64,000 nt of DNA from Lentinula raphanica (GCA_027919835.1 JANVFP010000018.1:434001-498000); one strand, 5' to 3'. Counted from the first letter of the stretch, positions 1 to 12,468 are shown. Program-made: numbers and translations. Notes: generated by a model from the sequence alone, not told the origin.

Positions 1-1194
1 TCCTTCGAGATCTGGTACACCGACTAATGTTACTAGAACAGCCAGTGCCGAACCCGCACTGGACTCTGCTCCCGCGCCTGCTGCTGCTGGAGGTGGCTGG
101 GGATGGGGATCTGTCTGGACCACTGCTTCTGCTGCTCTGCAGCAAGCCCGAACGGTCGTTGACGAGCAAGTGAAGAACCTGCCTAACAACGAGCAGGCTA
201 AGAAATGGAGTGAAGGTGTAAGAGAGTATGCCAAGGCACATCAACTGGATAAGCTTGGTAAATGTATCTGCATTTCACCAGTCACATTCAATGCTCATGG
301 TTCCATCAGGTCAGGATTTCAAGCGAGTGGGATTATCTACGTTGACCGATATCCTCAATGTTGTTGCTCCTCCTATCTCTGAGCACGAAGTGATACAGAT
401 CTGGCTGAGCCACGATATGACCGGGTACGATGGTATAGAGAACATCGTCTTCCGTTCTATGACGAGAGTACGTGCATAGACGATCTTATATGGTTATTGA
501 ACCATATCACTCATAGTCTTCTCGTTCGTAGGTTCTGGAGCAGGTCGAAGGCGGCGATCTGATCGTGAATCGAGGTCAACATTCTCAACCCAAGGAGGAA
601 GCAGGCAGCGCTGCAAGAGATCTCAACACAGTCGAAGGATATGAGGCCGCTGTGAAACTTTCACAGGTGAGTTGATAAGTTAGTTCTATCTATCCTGTTA
701 TTAATATGTTTTAGGCCAATCTGGATGAGCTCATCAAGGTCAAGGATTCAGCGCTGAAAGCCAAGAAGGAGACAGCTTCCTCCACGCAATCCCCTACCTC
801 CTACTCTTATGTGTACCTTCGCGTACAACCGTATCTGACCTCCTACAGTGTACCTTCTACAAGCGCCTTTGCTTCTACGGAGGGTTCTGCTCCTTCAGAA
901 CAATCCAAACAACAGCACCTCCAATTCCTACTCTACCTCTCCGACCCCGAACATAACCTCATTCATTCCACAATCACACAAGCTGTCCCAGGAGCCTGGC
1001 TAGCAATCTGGGACGAATACGAGTGGGTAGAGGATTTAGTTGCGGAGGCTTTGCGGGTGGGTGTGGAGGTTATCGGACAGGAATATCTTGTCGCTCGGAT
1101 GGGGTGGGGTGGGTTAAATGTCAAAGAGAAGGTTAGCGAGATTTTGGAAGGGATGTCTGAAGGAAGTGCTGAGAAGGAGAAGGAGGAATCGTGA
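1..1194 (+). CDS. Mtc1-like (DUF5427) protein, 3' part
   Basis: The 5' end lies outside the window. Exons are about 1-257, 310-467, 532-666 and 715-1194, with clean GT-AG introns between them. The first exon has a Trp/Gly-rich stretch (GGWGWGSVW) followed by a conserved block with QAKKWSEGVREYAK, then DFKRVGLSTLTDILNVVAPP and IQIWLSHDM. This order matches the fungal Maintenance-of-telomere-capping 1 family (Pfam DUF5427), known in yeast as MTC1. The family is poorly characterised; membrane-traffic and telomere-capping phenotypes are reported in yeast, so no reaction can be assigned. The C-terminal part carries LDELIKVKDSALKAKK, a Ser-rich linker and an acidic/Lys tail ending in EKEKEES. The assignment comes from remembered motifs, not a search. 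Confidence 0.72.
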
Positions 1195-1359
1195 CTATTG
1201 GTATAAGATAGCAAACTCTGCTTTCTATCAACCTTCATGACTTCACGTTTCCCTTGTATATCGTATTGACGTTGGAATTTTTGACCTCTTCAGAGTATAC
1301 ATAATGATTACTAGTATGTGTCTAATGTACATCAAATGCGTCCGAATCGTACCCGAAGT

Positions 1360-2164
1360 TCATACCATCTCCGCTAACTCTGCTTCACGCTTATTGAGAC
1401 TGTCTATCTCAGCATCCAGTGCAACATTCGCCATCTCGATTTGTAATATACTCGATATAAGCTCTGTCCAACGCGTTTCCAAAGCGTTGAGTTGTGCTCC
1501 TGTTTTGGTCTGGTCATGCTCAATGAGGGCGTATCGGATGACTGATTGGCAAAGAGAACATACCTGAAAGTTTTTACGATCTCGATTCACGTCTTCTGTC
1601 AGTTTCTTCAGATCCTCTAGTGCTTTCTCGACTTGTTTGGCGGATGCTTCCACGAGATAATTGTGTACCCGCCATGAATTCGCACCGTAAGTTTGCAGTA
1701 GTGTGAGGTTAGTTTGCCTATTGAAACGTCAGAAGAAATTGGATTAGACTTGTTCCTCAAGGCGTACCGGATCCTTTGATGCTCTAGCTGTGCTCTGGCA
1801 TTATCAAGCGAAGCTTTCCAGTCTTCGTCTGTTGCAGGAACGGAAGTGGGCGGTGGTAGTTGATATCGAGAGGTGTCCAGTGGTGGAAAAGGCTTGTGAG
1901 ACTCGATTCGCTCGAGTTCGGCTTGGAGTAGAGGATTTTTCTGAACAAAATCAATCCATGAGCATACCAGCGCAGATTGGACATGAAAATACGAACAGTG
2001 AAGAGCTGGTACGCGGGCGGAACGCGAGGATGTAAACTCGATGGTGGTTTTGGTTCCCGAGCAAACTCCTGCTCGACTTTTTCCTTGAGGAAAGGAAATT
2101 TGGTGAGGTCGTCGTCGTAATAAGGTAGAGAGTCGAAAATCTCGGGAGACTCAGAGTCTGCCAT
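1360..2164 (-). CDS. SPF27: Pre-mRNA-splicing factor SPF27 (BCAS2 family)
   Basis: SPF27 is a core subunit of the Prp19/NTC complex that activates the spliceosome in the nucleus. The start is the ATG at 2164 (MADSESPEIFDSLPYYDDDL), and the stop is TGA at 1360-1362. After the start come the family blocks PFLKEKVEQEFAREPKPP, PLLQAELERIE, a helical segment QLEHQRIRQTNL and a C-terminal coiled coil containing LETRWTELISSILQIEMANVALDAEI, roughly as in BCAS2. At least three introns interrupt it; the last (1510-1563, 54 nt) is stop-free and in frame, so retention would only insert 18 residues. The gene is divergent from the complex I gene, with only 60 bp between the two start codons. The product is about 210-220 residues, the usual family length. 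Confidence 0.88.
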
Positions 2165-2224
2165 TATCGGAGAGTGAAAGGGAGAAACGAACGTGGGAAA
2201 CTTGAAATACACCAACTTTCTTTG
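2165..2224. promoter_or_regulatory. 60-bp bidirectional promoter between SPF27 and complex I 30 kDa gene
   Basis: The two ATG codons (2164 on minus, 2225 on plus) are separated by 60 bases, so both 5' leaders and both core promoters must lie in or overlap this interval. No clear TATA box is seen. Expression of both genes is therefore likely coupled; this is inference from spacing alone. Confidence 0.6.
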
Positions 2225-3417
2225 ATGCTCTCAAGAGTAGCACTACGGCCTGCTCAGGCTTTCAGAGCAGCTTCTGCCTTGTCTGCAGTAAGGCGAGCTC
2301 GCTTCATTCATGGCTCTGCGCCATTCAAAGGTAAGCTGTGGAATTTGTCGTTGAATAATTATCCAAAATAATATCGACTTGGATCTAGCGTCTGCATCAC
2401 CCTTCACCGAACCGACTTCTCCGAATCCAGCCGTCGAGAAATACGCACAGGCTGCTGAATCTCTCCATACCTATGGCTCATACCTCATGCAATGTCTCCC
2501 GAAGTTCATCCAGCAATTCTCTGTTCTCCGAGACGAATTAACGTTGTACACCGCTCCGTCTGGCATCATTCCCGTGCTTACCTTTCTCCGAGACCATTCC
2601 CAATGTCAATTCAAGAGTGTTATGGATATTAGTGGAGTCGATTTTCCGGAAAGGGAGAAGAGGTTTGAGGTTGTGTATCATATGTTGAGCGTGAGGTTTG
2701 CTGGGAGGTTGAGGGTCAAGACGTATGCTGGTGAGGGAGACCATGTGCCGAGTGCAGTGGAGGTTTTCAGAGGTGCAGATTGGTATGTGCTGGCTTCGTA
2801 TCTGTGCATGTCCAGATTGCTGAACGTATCCGTGCTCAGGTATGAGCGTGAAGCTTGGGACCTGTTTGGGATTTTCTTCAGTGGTCATCCCGATCTGTAC
2901 GTTCATCTCCTTCCCAATGACAACTCGCAACTGATATACGTGCTTCTACTCAGCCGACGTATCTTGACTGATTATGGTTAGTCCATGTTCTTTCAACTGT
3001 TGATTGTCGTTAGTGAGATTCGTCTGCAGGCTTTGAGGGCCATCCTCTTCGAAAAGACTTCCCTCTCACTGTAAGTCACTCCTCACAGGGAGTCTATAAT
3101 TTGCCATGACATCTGTCCAGGGATACACCGAGGTCCGTTATGACGAGGAACGCAAGCGTGTCGTGTATGAACCGCTCCAACTCACACAGGCATTCCGGTC
3201 AGTATCTGATACCATGTCAACTACTTCGTCATTGATCCTCTTTCACAGTAACTTTGAATCTCTTTCTCCTTGGGAGCAGGTCGGCCAAGGGGTAAAGCCA
3301 AATCGGTAAGACTTCCTCGAAACTCGCTGGCAAATCATTGCTCATGCATTTGCTCGTAGACCCGAGGAACTTAAACCACTACCTCCGCCAAAAGCTGAGC
3401 CAGAAGTCAAGAAGTAG
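2225..3417 (+). CDS. NDUFS3: NADH:ubiquinone oxidoreductase 30 kDa subunit (NDUFS3/NuoC), mitochondrial
   Basis: This is a peripheral-arm subunit of respiratory complex I in the mitochondrial matrix. The ATG at 2225 opens an Arg/Ala/Ser-rich presequence ([20 protein letters not shown]) as expected for import. After several introns the protein contains [39 protein letters not shown] and the family signature spread over two exon junctions: [19 protein letters not shown] then [20 protein letters not shown] and [19 protein letters not shown]. The C-terminus ends [11 protein letters not shown] before TAG at 3415-3417. At least six short introns are needed. The length (about 270-280 residues) matches fungal NUO-30.4. 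Near-certain by motif. Confidence 0.93.
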
Positions 3418-3752
3418 TACACTGTAGATTGTAGAGTCTGTGTGAATGAAATACTCTTGAGACTTTGAGATTTCTCGTCTTTTGATCCTTAGACCGGCGC
3501 TGTTGCATGTAACTTTCCCGTTTTGGACAATTTTTTCCCCGAGGCCGGGACTTCTCGGCTTTTGCAAAGAGAGAATTGATTGGAACGGGTTCGTCTCTGG
3601 AGGTCACAGTCCCCAGGCAAGTTTTTGTGGTCGAATCTATGCTCTTTCTTTCTCTGACCTGTCCTTTTGCTGCGCTCATTTTGACAATATAGAATAAGCT
3701 TGTACTTGGGCTCATCCCTAAAAACGAAACAAGCGTCTTGATAGACGCGTCT
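3418..3752. other. Intergenic region, complex I gene to large disordered protein
   Basis: This 335-bp stretch holds the 3' UTR of the complex I gene and the promoter of the next plus-strand gene. Several overlapping ORFs on both strands (3407-3770) are composition artefacts without recognisable motifs. I see no RNA gene or repeat. Confidence 0.5.
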
Positions 3753-6700
3753 ATGGCCAATACCGACCAAGATCCTTCAATTTCATCGGAGCCGTCTGAA
3801 CAAGAGGTGAAGAAGCTGGAGGGCCCAATAAATGCAGTCCAAAGTATTTCTCAAGGATCAAGCGCAGCCAGCAGCAGCAGTTCAGGTCCTGCATCTGGCT
3901 CTCTCAGTGATATTATGGACAGCAAGGGCTCTCCAGCTATATCTTTGAGCAACACTTCCCATCCTCGACCTACGCTCGTCCAGCTCGGCTCAAACGGTAC
4001 GCCAACGGCTCAACCCAAAAAGTACAATGCATCCAATATCAACAAGAAATTTTTGGAGAAAAACTCTACGTCGTTGGCAATAGCGTCGACTCCAGGTTTT
4101 GGTTCAGCTAGACTAGCAGGAGGAGGTACGATGCCGTTATGCTCTCGTATATACAGAATCTGACTTTAGGATCAGTGAGACCTTCACCTTCGTCTTCATC
4201 TTCTCATCCTCGACTGGTGACCACCAAACTTACCGCTACCGCCCAGCTAGCGCCTTCTCCAGGTCCTGGCTGGTCCCGTTCATCATCTGTCACTCCACCA
4301 GTATCTGCTTCCATAGCCTCCGCTCCCAATGGCACTTCATCTCTAGCGCCAACTTCATCACAAACGACCGTATCTGTACCCGCAGCACCACAGCTTCCGC
4401 ACGCCGGCAAAGTCATCCAGCCGCAACCTCGATCGCTTGGTTCAGGTCAGACGGTGCATAGAGAGGGTGGTCATGCAGTAGGACCAGGTCAAGGCAAGTC
4501 CGCGTGGGGAAACGTGAATCCTGTGGGTGCAGCAAGTACCACACGTGCGGATGCTCGAACGCAAAGTGATTTTCCTACTGCTGCAGAAGTCGCTCAAAGT
4601 GCGTTGGTTCATTTCGGCTCAGAAGCTTGTTGTTATTCTTACCGTTATGCAATTGCAGGTCGCAGCAAATCAAAATCACGCAAAGACGCAGAATTGGAAG
4701 CGGAGGTTGCTAACAAACAAGCAAGGATGGAAGAGGCGGATACATTTCGAGGCGTGCATTTGGATCCAAACGCTCATCATTGGGATGAGGTATGTGAGCT
4801 GAACATGATTTTGCATCCCAGGGTGATTCACCGCCACCAATAGATGGAAGAAGACGATGACAATTTCCTCGATGGTGTTATCGAGTTTGGCGACGGAAGA
4901 CAATACAAGATTGACACAAATGACGACTCTGTACCATTGTCAGCTCCTATACAAGTAACATCCCGCGAGCAGATCGACTCTTCTCAAGACCAGTCAGAAC
5001 CCGTGCGCAAGGAAGATCGCTTCGCAGACGATTTTGACCGTAGTTGGCCACGCACCAAGAAAACCCCAACCTCTGATTTTGTTCCTGCTCCTGGACCTCG
5101 AGCACCTCAATCCGTTTCACCTTCAACTTCCCAGTCTGCTCATTCGCCCTTGGAACCATCACGGGTACTCTTCAACGAACGCTCGAATAGACTGGAGCCT
5201 TACAACAACTCCAGAGAATCCGGCCGGCCCAACCAAGGCTCAGAACCGCGATTCGTTCGTAATCCTGCTCCTGCTACGTTTGCCGTCAGCAGTAATAACA
5301 TTCAATTGTTACAGAAGCCTCCATCAGGGGAGAATTCGCATCGTGGTCCAGGGTATCATGGCGCGGTAGATCAACAGAGGGACTATGAGCCATCACGTAG
5401 GGAGATACCGCCAGGTCCTCAGCTACAACCGTACCAGCCTCGCCCTAAACCGCGCAGAGGATCGGGACCTTTTCCGTCAAATTCGTTCGAACGGGATCCT
5501 CCACCAGACCATCGTGGCAGACGTTTATCCAATATGGGTCCTCCGCCTGTTCCGCCTCATGTTATGAACCGTACTTCGAGTTTTAGAGATCATGCTAGAC
5601 AAGTACCACCGCACTTCGCAAATGGCCCACCTACTACACCCACCTCTGAACACAGACAATCTTCCAGAGACTCGCGGTACTCCGCTAGGCCGCCATCTTC
5701 AACGGGACACTCTTCCGTTCGATATCCATCTCAGTCGCCAGTGTTATCTCACGCAGTGCCAACGGCGTCCCCAGTCAATACCACCTCAGAGAGACCTATA
5801 ACATCGAGCGCATCTACACCCCAGGTATCGGCAGCCGAGCTTGAAGACGTGGCGAAGGGTTACATGCAAGATGCGGCGGCTAGAGCTAAACAACGACGGC
5901 AGCAGGAAGAAGAACAACGAGAAAAGGAGAAAGAGAGAGCGAGACAAAAAGCAGCAGAACTGGAGGCACGATTAGCTGTAGAGAGAGCAGAGAAAGAAAG
6001 AGCAGAGAAGGAGAGGGAAGAGAGGGAGAGAGAAGAGAAGGAAAGAGAAGAGAAGGAAAGACTGGAAAAGGAGCGAGTGGAGAAAGAGAAGGTCACAGTG
6101 CAGGAGGAGAAAGCTACAAAGGAGGAAGTTGAAGTGTCTGCGCAACCTCAATCTACAATGGAATCTCAGGTAAGAATATCATATCTTGCAATGGCTTGGA
6201 TCCTTCTCACATCAATCTGCATTAAGGATGCGAAGGTTTCAAATGTCATACAAGAAGCAGTATCCAGTGTTCAGCATAAGCCGCCATCTTCTGAGCGACC
6301 GACTGGGGTCTCTTTTGGAAAACCGCCGTTACGCAGGCTTTCAACCCACAGAATTCCCTTTATACCTTCACAAGATGCATCACGCCCTCCTTTTGCCCGC
6401 AAGTCGTCATCTATCCCTTCGTTAACTCCCTCCACTCCTTCCGGCACGGCAGAATCGTGGAGAACTGGCAGACAGCCCGCCCCAGCCCCTCAGCAACCGT
6501 CCCAATCGCCTACTCAACCATCACCTGCAACAATAGAACGTCCCCGTGCTGTGTCTTTTGCTACACCGCCACCTTCTGCTCTAGATCAGGTGGAGTTATC
6601 AACCGACCTGGAAGTTGTGGACTACTCAGATTTGGCCAAGTTCATAGGAGTTGCGGAGATAACCGAGGAGATAACTGGGACCACTGAGGAGAAGCAGACA

Positions 6701-9172
6701 GAAGAAACTGAGCCCGCAATGACATCAACTGCTGCTACACCTTCAAAATTGCGTCGACCAGTTGCAAGTGACTTCTTCGGTGAAGAGTCTTCACCCGCCG
6801 TTGATTCCTCAAAAGAGCATACGCGATCAGATACCGGAGCTAGCACATCTGACAACGTGACTTCTCCATCCCAAGTCGACGTGACAACTACAGATGATGT
6901 TGCACCCCAAGTGGAAACGACAACCGTCGATGTGGTGGTGTCATTACCACCGCCAGTGGATCACAACTCTATTCCTGCAACTGTGCATACATCGCCGAAC
7001 CATCCACGGCGGAGCCAGTATAAGGAGGCTACAATGTCTGCTCTCGACGATACTATCTCTCGAATCAAAGGTGCACTGGATGTGATGCATGAGAAAGATC
7101 ATAAACCTGTCTCTGAACCCGAACAAACACCTAGGCGCTCTCTTGTACCGTCTTCGTCTTCGCCGTACAACAAATGGGTACCTCCCGCCTTCAGAGAACC
7201 TCGGCCCACTGAACCTTTTGCAAACACATGCCCAGAACCCCCGAGATCTCCAAGAGTATGGGATGTTTTCACAGTCAATCTTCCAACGGTATCCACACCC
7301 AGGAGTTCTATTCCTCCAAAGCAGATGGCTATGTTCAATAAAACTGAGCATGTACGGTGGGATATACTATCTTTTGAACCCTCTGTAGAAGGGATGAAAC
7401 GACGAGAGTTTACAGTGACTGACGTGCTTTTCCGAAAGCCTTATGCGTATGGCGGTTACAAGGGAAAGCCGAAATATCCAGTTCGACTACCCGAGTCTTC
7501 CCTCCGAGTGAACCTTCCATCCCAGACTCAGAGCGCAACAGCTCGACCACCGGCAGGTGGGGCGTTCGGTAAATCAGCTGGTGCTGATGGTGCCTCAACA
7601 TGGCGCAAATCCTCTACACATACGGCAGGCAAGATAGACCTGGAGCCTTCTTTCGAGCTGGACACAACGAGTAGATCGCCGCCACCAGAGCCAGAGGCGA
7701 TCCTATCTCGACCCAAGAAAGAAGTCATAGCCGAAAGTGAAATTGACAGTGAAAGTGAAAGCCAGGATACCTCTATTGCGCCTGTGCGTTCGAGGGCGCA
7801 GCCGAAGATGCCCGCTGGCTCAGGGGTCGCTTTCTACCGCAACTCGCATGTCTTGACTAAAGAATCAGGGTCGAAGCCTTCTGTGAGCTTTTTCGCGACG
7901 AACGAGCTGGAGATACCGTCGAGTACGACTCGTGAAGACGTTCAGACTGTTTCCACATCTCAGGACTTGCTTGCTGAGCCCGTATCGACACCCAACACCC
8001 AGCAGTCACCTTCATCGTCAAATGCGAAGCAACTCGTTGTTAGATCCTCTCCAACAACATCACAGTATGGGCTGCCTTCGTTGATACCTAGCGGGAAAGC
8101 GGAGAGCAAGAGTTCAGATGATTCGGTATGTTTTGTGCAACTAATTGATTGACGGGGACTGATTTTTTGTATTCATCAGCCGGATCGTGTGCCCTTGACC
8201 CCTCCCGCACATCACACTTCACCCTGGGTTAGGTCGTCACTGGGGTTGGTTGTGAAAGAATCACCAGGTCGAGGACCGGATCCAGAACATCTGAAAGCTG
8301 TATGGTCACAGACTTCGAACCAGCCCGGTTTGCACCCTGTGAATTCATTGGACGGAATCACGGACGACTTGCCTTCTGTTCCGTTCACCATCCAAGATGT
8401 CAAATCTGAAGATGGAGAAACACCACCGCCAACGACAATCGCTCCGTCTAGAATGTCGTTGCATGATGTGACCAGAGCTTTCCAGCAAGTCCCCTCGCCA
8501 TCAAACATTCCTCAGCATCGGCCAACGATCTCTCCTCCCTCGACGACAGCTCCAGTTGCTCGGCCTACACCGTCGTACAGTTATCATCCTCCTCCAATCC
8601 AACCGCCCAACCAAAATGTGAGGCCTCAATACCCCTTCCATCCTTCACCGATGATGACCCATTCGCCGGCGCCGAACGCGATGTACACTCATCCCAATCC
8701 ACTCTCTAATCGAATGCAGGTAAATGGACAGGCACCGATGTACAGTCCTCCTGTGTGGGTCCCATTGCAGAACCCCAATGCGCAGAGCTCACCGATGATG
8801 AGACCGATGACTGCTTCGTACCCCAGTCCGTCCATGATGCCCTATCATCCCTCTCCGGGTGCACCACAGCCAATGTATGCCCTTCCACCTCCTCCACCCA
8901 ACATGCCACCTCCCCAACAGAATGGGACTCCAACTCGCGGTCGGGCGATGTCAATGATGAGTCCTGCTATCTCACATGCTGTCCCTGCTATGCCTATGTA
9001 TCCGGGGAGTCCAGGGATGATGCCTGTACACGTAGGGCGAGGTAATGGAGCACCAGCACGAAACGATGCCCATCCTACTTTACAACACCATCAACCACCG
9101 CCTCATCACCAACCCCAGTCTTATGCTCCTCCTCCTACAAATTCCTTCATTGGAGCACGGCCAACTTGGTAA
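3753..9172 (+). CDS. Very large intrinsically disordered protein, PRRC2/BAT2-like architecture (tentative)
   Basis: Translation starts at ATG 3753 (MANTDQDPSIS) and ends at TAA 9170-9172; introns fall near 4127-4170, 4597-4661, 4789-4843, 6167-6227 and 8126-8180, giving about 1700 residues. The N-terminal block has YNASNINKKFLEKNS, LVTTKLTATAQ, GPGWSRSSS, KSAWGNVN, DFPTAAEVAQ and then DDDNFLDGVIEFGDGRQYKI. The middle (about 5840-6170) is a long Glu/Arg/Lys-rich charged helix, and the rest is Pro/Ser/Thr-rich, ending in a Pro/Met/Gln-rich tail. The N-terminal sequence of short islands (GW, SW/AW, FPT, acidic FGDG) resembles the layout of metazoan PRRC2/BAT2 proteins, which act in RNA granules and translation. 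That likeness is inference from architecture only; the gene may simply be an uncharacterised fungal scaffold. Confidence 0.7.
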
Positions 9173-9425
9173 TCCTCGAAAACCATCTGTACATAGTTTC
9201 TTTCAGCCTTTTTGCCGTCATTGCTTTTTTCTTATGTCCTTCAGGTTCAATATTTTTTTCACGCATGTCTCATATGGGTGAACAGTTCTTGTCCCATGTA
9301 CTCAAACGTACAACAAATGATACATATCATATGCTTTCTTTCCCTTCTTCTGTGAGGAGCAGCGAATCAAGCTCAAGATTGAACGAAAATAGAATTAAAA
9401 TAGGTGACTATGAGACAAAATCTAA

Positions 9426-11121
9426 TTAAGCAGCAGCAAGTTGGACGGCAGTTTCTGCAGCCTCATCCAGACCGTCAAAGGCAGTTATCTTCAATCCCGA
9501 ATCTTTGATCATTCTGCACAGAATGAATCATTCGTCTGACTCAAGAGAAAGAAAGCGAAGTAAACTTACTGCTTAGCTTCGTTCTCTTTGGTACCCTTCA
9601 ATCTTACGACTAGAGGAATTTTAAGCTCGAGCTCCTTCGTGGCCTTGATGACACCCTCTGCAATGTAGTCGCAGCGCATGATACCTATGAACGCGTGGAA
9701 TGTAAGATGGCCAATGTGCGCAATGAAACATATGTACCTCCGAAGATGTTAATGAAGATGCTCTTAACCTTGGGGTCAGCCAGCAGAATTTCGAAGGCTT
9801 TCTTCACAGTTTCAGGTGTTGCGCCGCTGTACATTGGTTCAGACTTAGAACACAGATCAAGGATGCTAAACAGACACTTACCCTCCAACATCCAAGAAGT
9901 TGGCAGGATTGCCACCATGAAGTGACAAGACATCCATGGTAGCCATAGCAAGCCCAGCACCGTTGACTAGACAGCCAATGCTTCCATCAAGCTTGATGAA
10001 GTTGAGGTTGGCCTTTTGAGCCTCAACTTCGGAAGCCTCCTCTTGTGAGATGTCACGGAGTGAAAAGACATCTTGTTGACGGAACTCGGCATTGTCGTCA
10101 AAACCAAACTTGGCGTCCATACAGAGAACCTTGCCATCAGCTGTCTCGGCCATTGGGTTGATTTCGATCTGAGTAGCATCCTTGTCTTTGAATATGCGAT
10201 ACAGATTAATGAAAATGTCTGCAGCTTCGTCAGCCCCGCCGTCTTTGAAACCGAGTTTGTTTGCGACAACAAGAGCTTCGGGTTTGGTGAGACCGGTTTC
10301 GAAGTTGATGGGCGTTGTTATAATGGCGGAAGGATCTTTTGCAGCAACTTCCTCGATGTTCATACCACCTTGCGCGGATGCAACCAGAACAACACCTTGG
10401 GTGACACGGTCATTGAGAACAGCGACGTAGTATTCGTGGCTAGGATCGCGGCGCTCAGCAAGCATGACCTAAGACAAATGTTAGGTCGCGGCGATACATT
10501 CAAGGCGTGCAAAAGAGGAGCTGACAGCATTGCAGATACGACCACCGGCGCCAGTCTGCTTCGTGATCAATTTCGACCCAAGCATCTTTTCCGCATACTC
10601 TTTTGCTTGCTCGGGACTTTAAACACACGATTTAGAGCGTAACACGGTTTGACACGAACGATTGCGAACCTATCGACCATGTGGACACCGCCTTGTAAGC
10701 CAGAGTCAAATTTGCCCTTTCCGCGTCCACCTGCAAGGACTTGAGCTTTGATGACAAGTCGATTGTGACCTTGATAGTCGTGGACTTTATTCAGCAGTGG
10801 AAAGAGATATAACAGGAAGCACTGTTACCGAAGCTCTTTGCTACGTCAAACGCTTCCTGTGGAGAGCTTGCAGCTATGCTTTTTGGTGTTGGGATTCCAT
10901 ACTATGTATGTTCTTGAGGGATGAATACGGAGGACGAGATAGGGCAGTTCAGCAACAAACTGACCGAGTTGAGGAGTTTGACCGATTGGTATTCGTGAAT
11001 GGAAAGAAAACGCTTCTGACCAGCAGATGCAGCCTGGGTAGAATGTTAGAATTTGAGGGACAGAGCAATCTGAAGCGCATACACGAGCCAAAGAGCCGAC
11101 TTTCCTGAGAGACGAAAGCAT
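9426..11121 (-). CDS. LSC2: Succinyl-CoA ligase beta subunit, mitochondrial
   Basis: The enzyme converts succinyl-CoA to succinate with nucleotide triphosphate formation in the TCA cycle. The first exon starts at ATG 11121 with a presequence ([13 protein letters not shown]), followed after an intron by [34 protein letters not shown], the ATP-grasp N-terminus. Then come [16 protein letters not shown], the long central exon (10465-9878) with [35 protein letters not shown] and [15 protein letters not shown], and the CoA-ligase domain with [25 protein letters not shown] and PLVVRLKGT. It ends [15 protein letters not shown] before TAA (9426-9428). About eight short introns are needed. The length, near 420 residues, matches the family. 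Whether it is ADP- or GDP-forming cannot be told by eye. Confidence 0.93.
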
Positions 11122-11197
11122 ATCGGAGATGGAGGATAGGAAATAACTTGCACTTGTTTTTAAAGCCGCGCTTTGACGGAGGACTCGGAATGCCTTT

Positions 11198-11213
11198 TAA
11201 CCCTAACCCTAAA
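11198..11213. promoter_or_regulatory. Telomere-box motif (TAACCC repeat) upstream of LSC2
   Basis: TAACCCTAACCCTAAA sits 77-92 bases upstream of the succinyl-CoA ligase ATG. Two perfect telomeric units in a promoter resemble the telo-box/TTAGGG elements bound by Tbf1-like or Myb-type factors in other eukaryotes. Function here is inferred. Confidence 0.5.
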
Positions 11214-11580
11214 TTTCTCTATGTACTTTCGGAATTGCCAGTTTTCGTGTTCCTTCATTCAGAGCGACGACGACGGTTGAACACATCCTCTTTTCACATT
11301 CTTCCAGTCTCTCACCACTACGATGGCGAACCTCTGACAGAGAGACTGAAATCCTCTCCTTGAGTTCGGAAAACTTGGGCTAATGGGTTTTTCGAAATTA
11401 GGCTGAAGGAACAACCCAACGCTTCCTTGTTATTCGTATCCTTCGATGTACAACCTGTGAATATACTCAGTAAAACTCAGGACTGACAGGCAAGATCCCT
11501 TGCCTCATTGTAAACGCGTTGTGCCGCTGAAAATTGTATAAAGGTGTCGCTGTGATGTCAACTCGGCACCAATTTTCAGA

Positions 11581-12468
11581 ATGTCTCTTGCTCCGCAACC
11601 ACTACCGTCGATGACCATTGAGCATGATGATATTGCCACGAACGTGAAAGATCTCCTGTTCGTCTCTCAGACCGTTCTTCAGCAAGCCGTCGATCTACTT
11701 GACAACGATTTGAAGGAGGATGATCAACTGGTGGTGACATCCAAGTTTCTTCCTGGGTCGACAATCGGTGCGTTCCAGACCTGACCTCGAATAATCGACC
11801 CCAAATCAACTGATATCTGCTCACAGGGAAGCACCTACGGCATGCTCGAGATCATTTCGAGCTGCTGCTAACATGCATAACCTCTCCTCCACCTCATCTC
11901 TTGAACTACGATACTCGAAGTCGTAATACTCCGATGGAAACCAGTCGAGTAGCTGCACGGGCAGCGCTACTGGAGACCATACAACGCTTACAGGACATTG
12001 TTCCTACCTCTAATTGGGATGCACCCATCACCTTGAACGCCATTACTCCCTTTCCCCAGGTGCGTTCTTCAAAGTTCATGATCTGGCGCAAAACACAACT
12101 CATCTGGCTATCAGACTTTCCAAACAACGTTTGCGCGTGAGTTGTGGTTCGGAGCTCTCCATTGTGTTCATCATTGGTCAATGGTGAGTGCTGTCTGGTA
12201 TGTGGATGAATTAGAGCCTGAATGCGCACATAGGTTCGGGTGATTGCCGGCGAAATGGTACGCGTTTCTGTTCTCTTCAGCATTCAACACATCCTGGAAT
12301 TTGGTATCTGCAGAACATGAAAGTCGCAGATGATTGTTTTGGATTCGCTCCCTCGACTCTAGTTGCTTCAGGTGTGCCACCTTTTCCAATTTACACGTTC
12401 TAGTCAAAGTCCTCAACTTATTTGCAGGCCGTGAGCATTCATTGGGCAAAACGTTGGCCAAGATATGA
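11581..12468 (+). CDS. DinB-fold putative metal-binding protein
   Basis: The model joins 11581-11767, 11827-12059 and later short exons, with introns near 12060-12111, 12181-12233, 12258-12320 and 12371-12427, ending at TGA 12466-12468. The product (about 220 residues) contains VLQQAVDLLDNDL, GSTIGKHLRHARDHFELLL, RSRNTPMETSRVAARAAL, ELWFGALHCVHHWSMVRVIAG and FGFAPSTLV. The GKHxxHxxDH helix and the HxxHHW helix are the spaced histidines of the DinB/YfiT four-helix bundle, usually ligands of a divalent metal. The substrate is unknown. It is convergent with the BipA gene (144 bp apart). The family call is from the His pattern; no biochemical role should be assumed. Confidence 0.75.

Noticed and set aside
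5860..6096. Minus-strand Ser/Leu/Phe-rich ORF
   Set aside because: It is the antisense of the Glu/Arg/Lys-rich charged helix of the large disordered protein.
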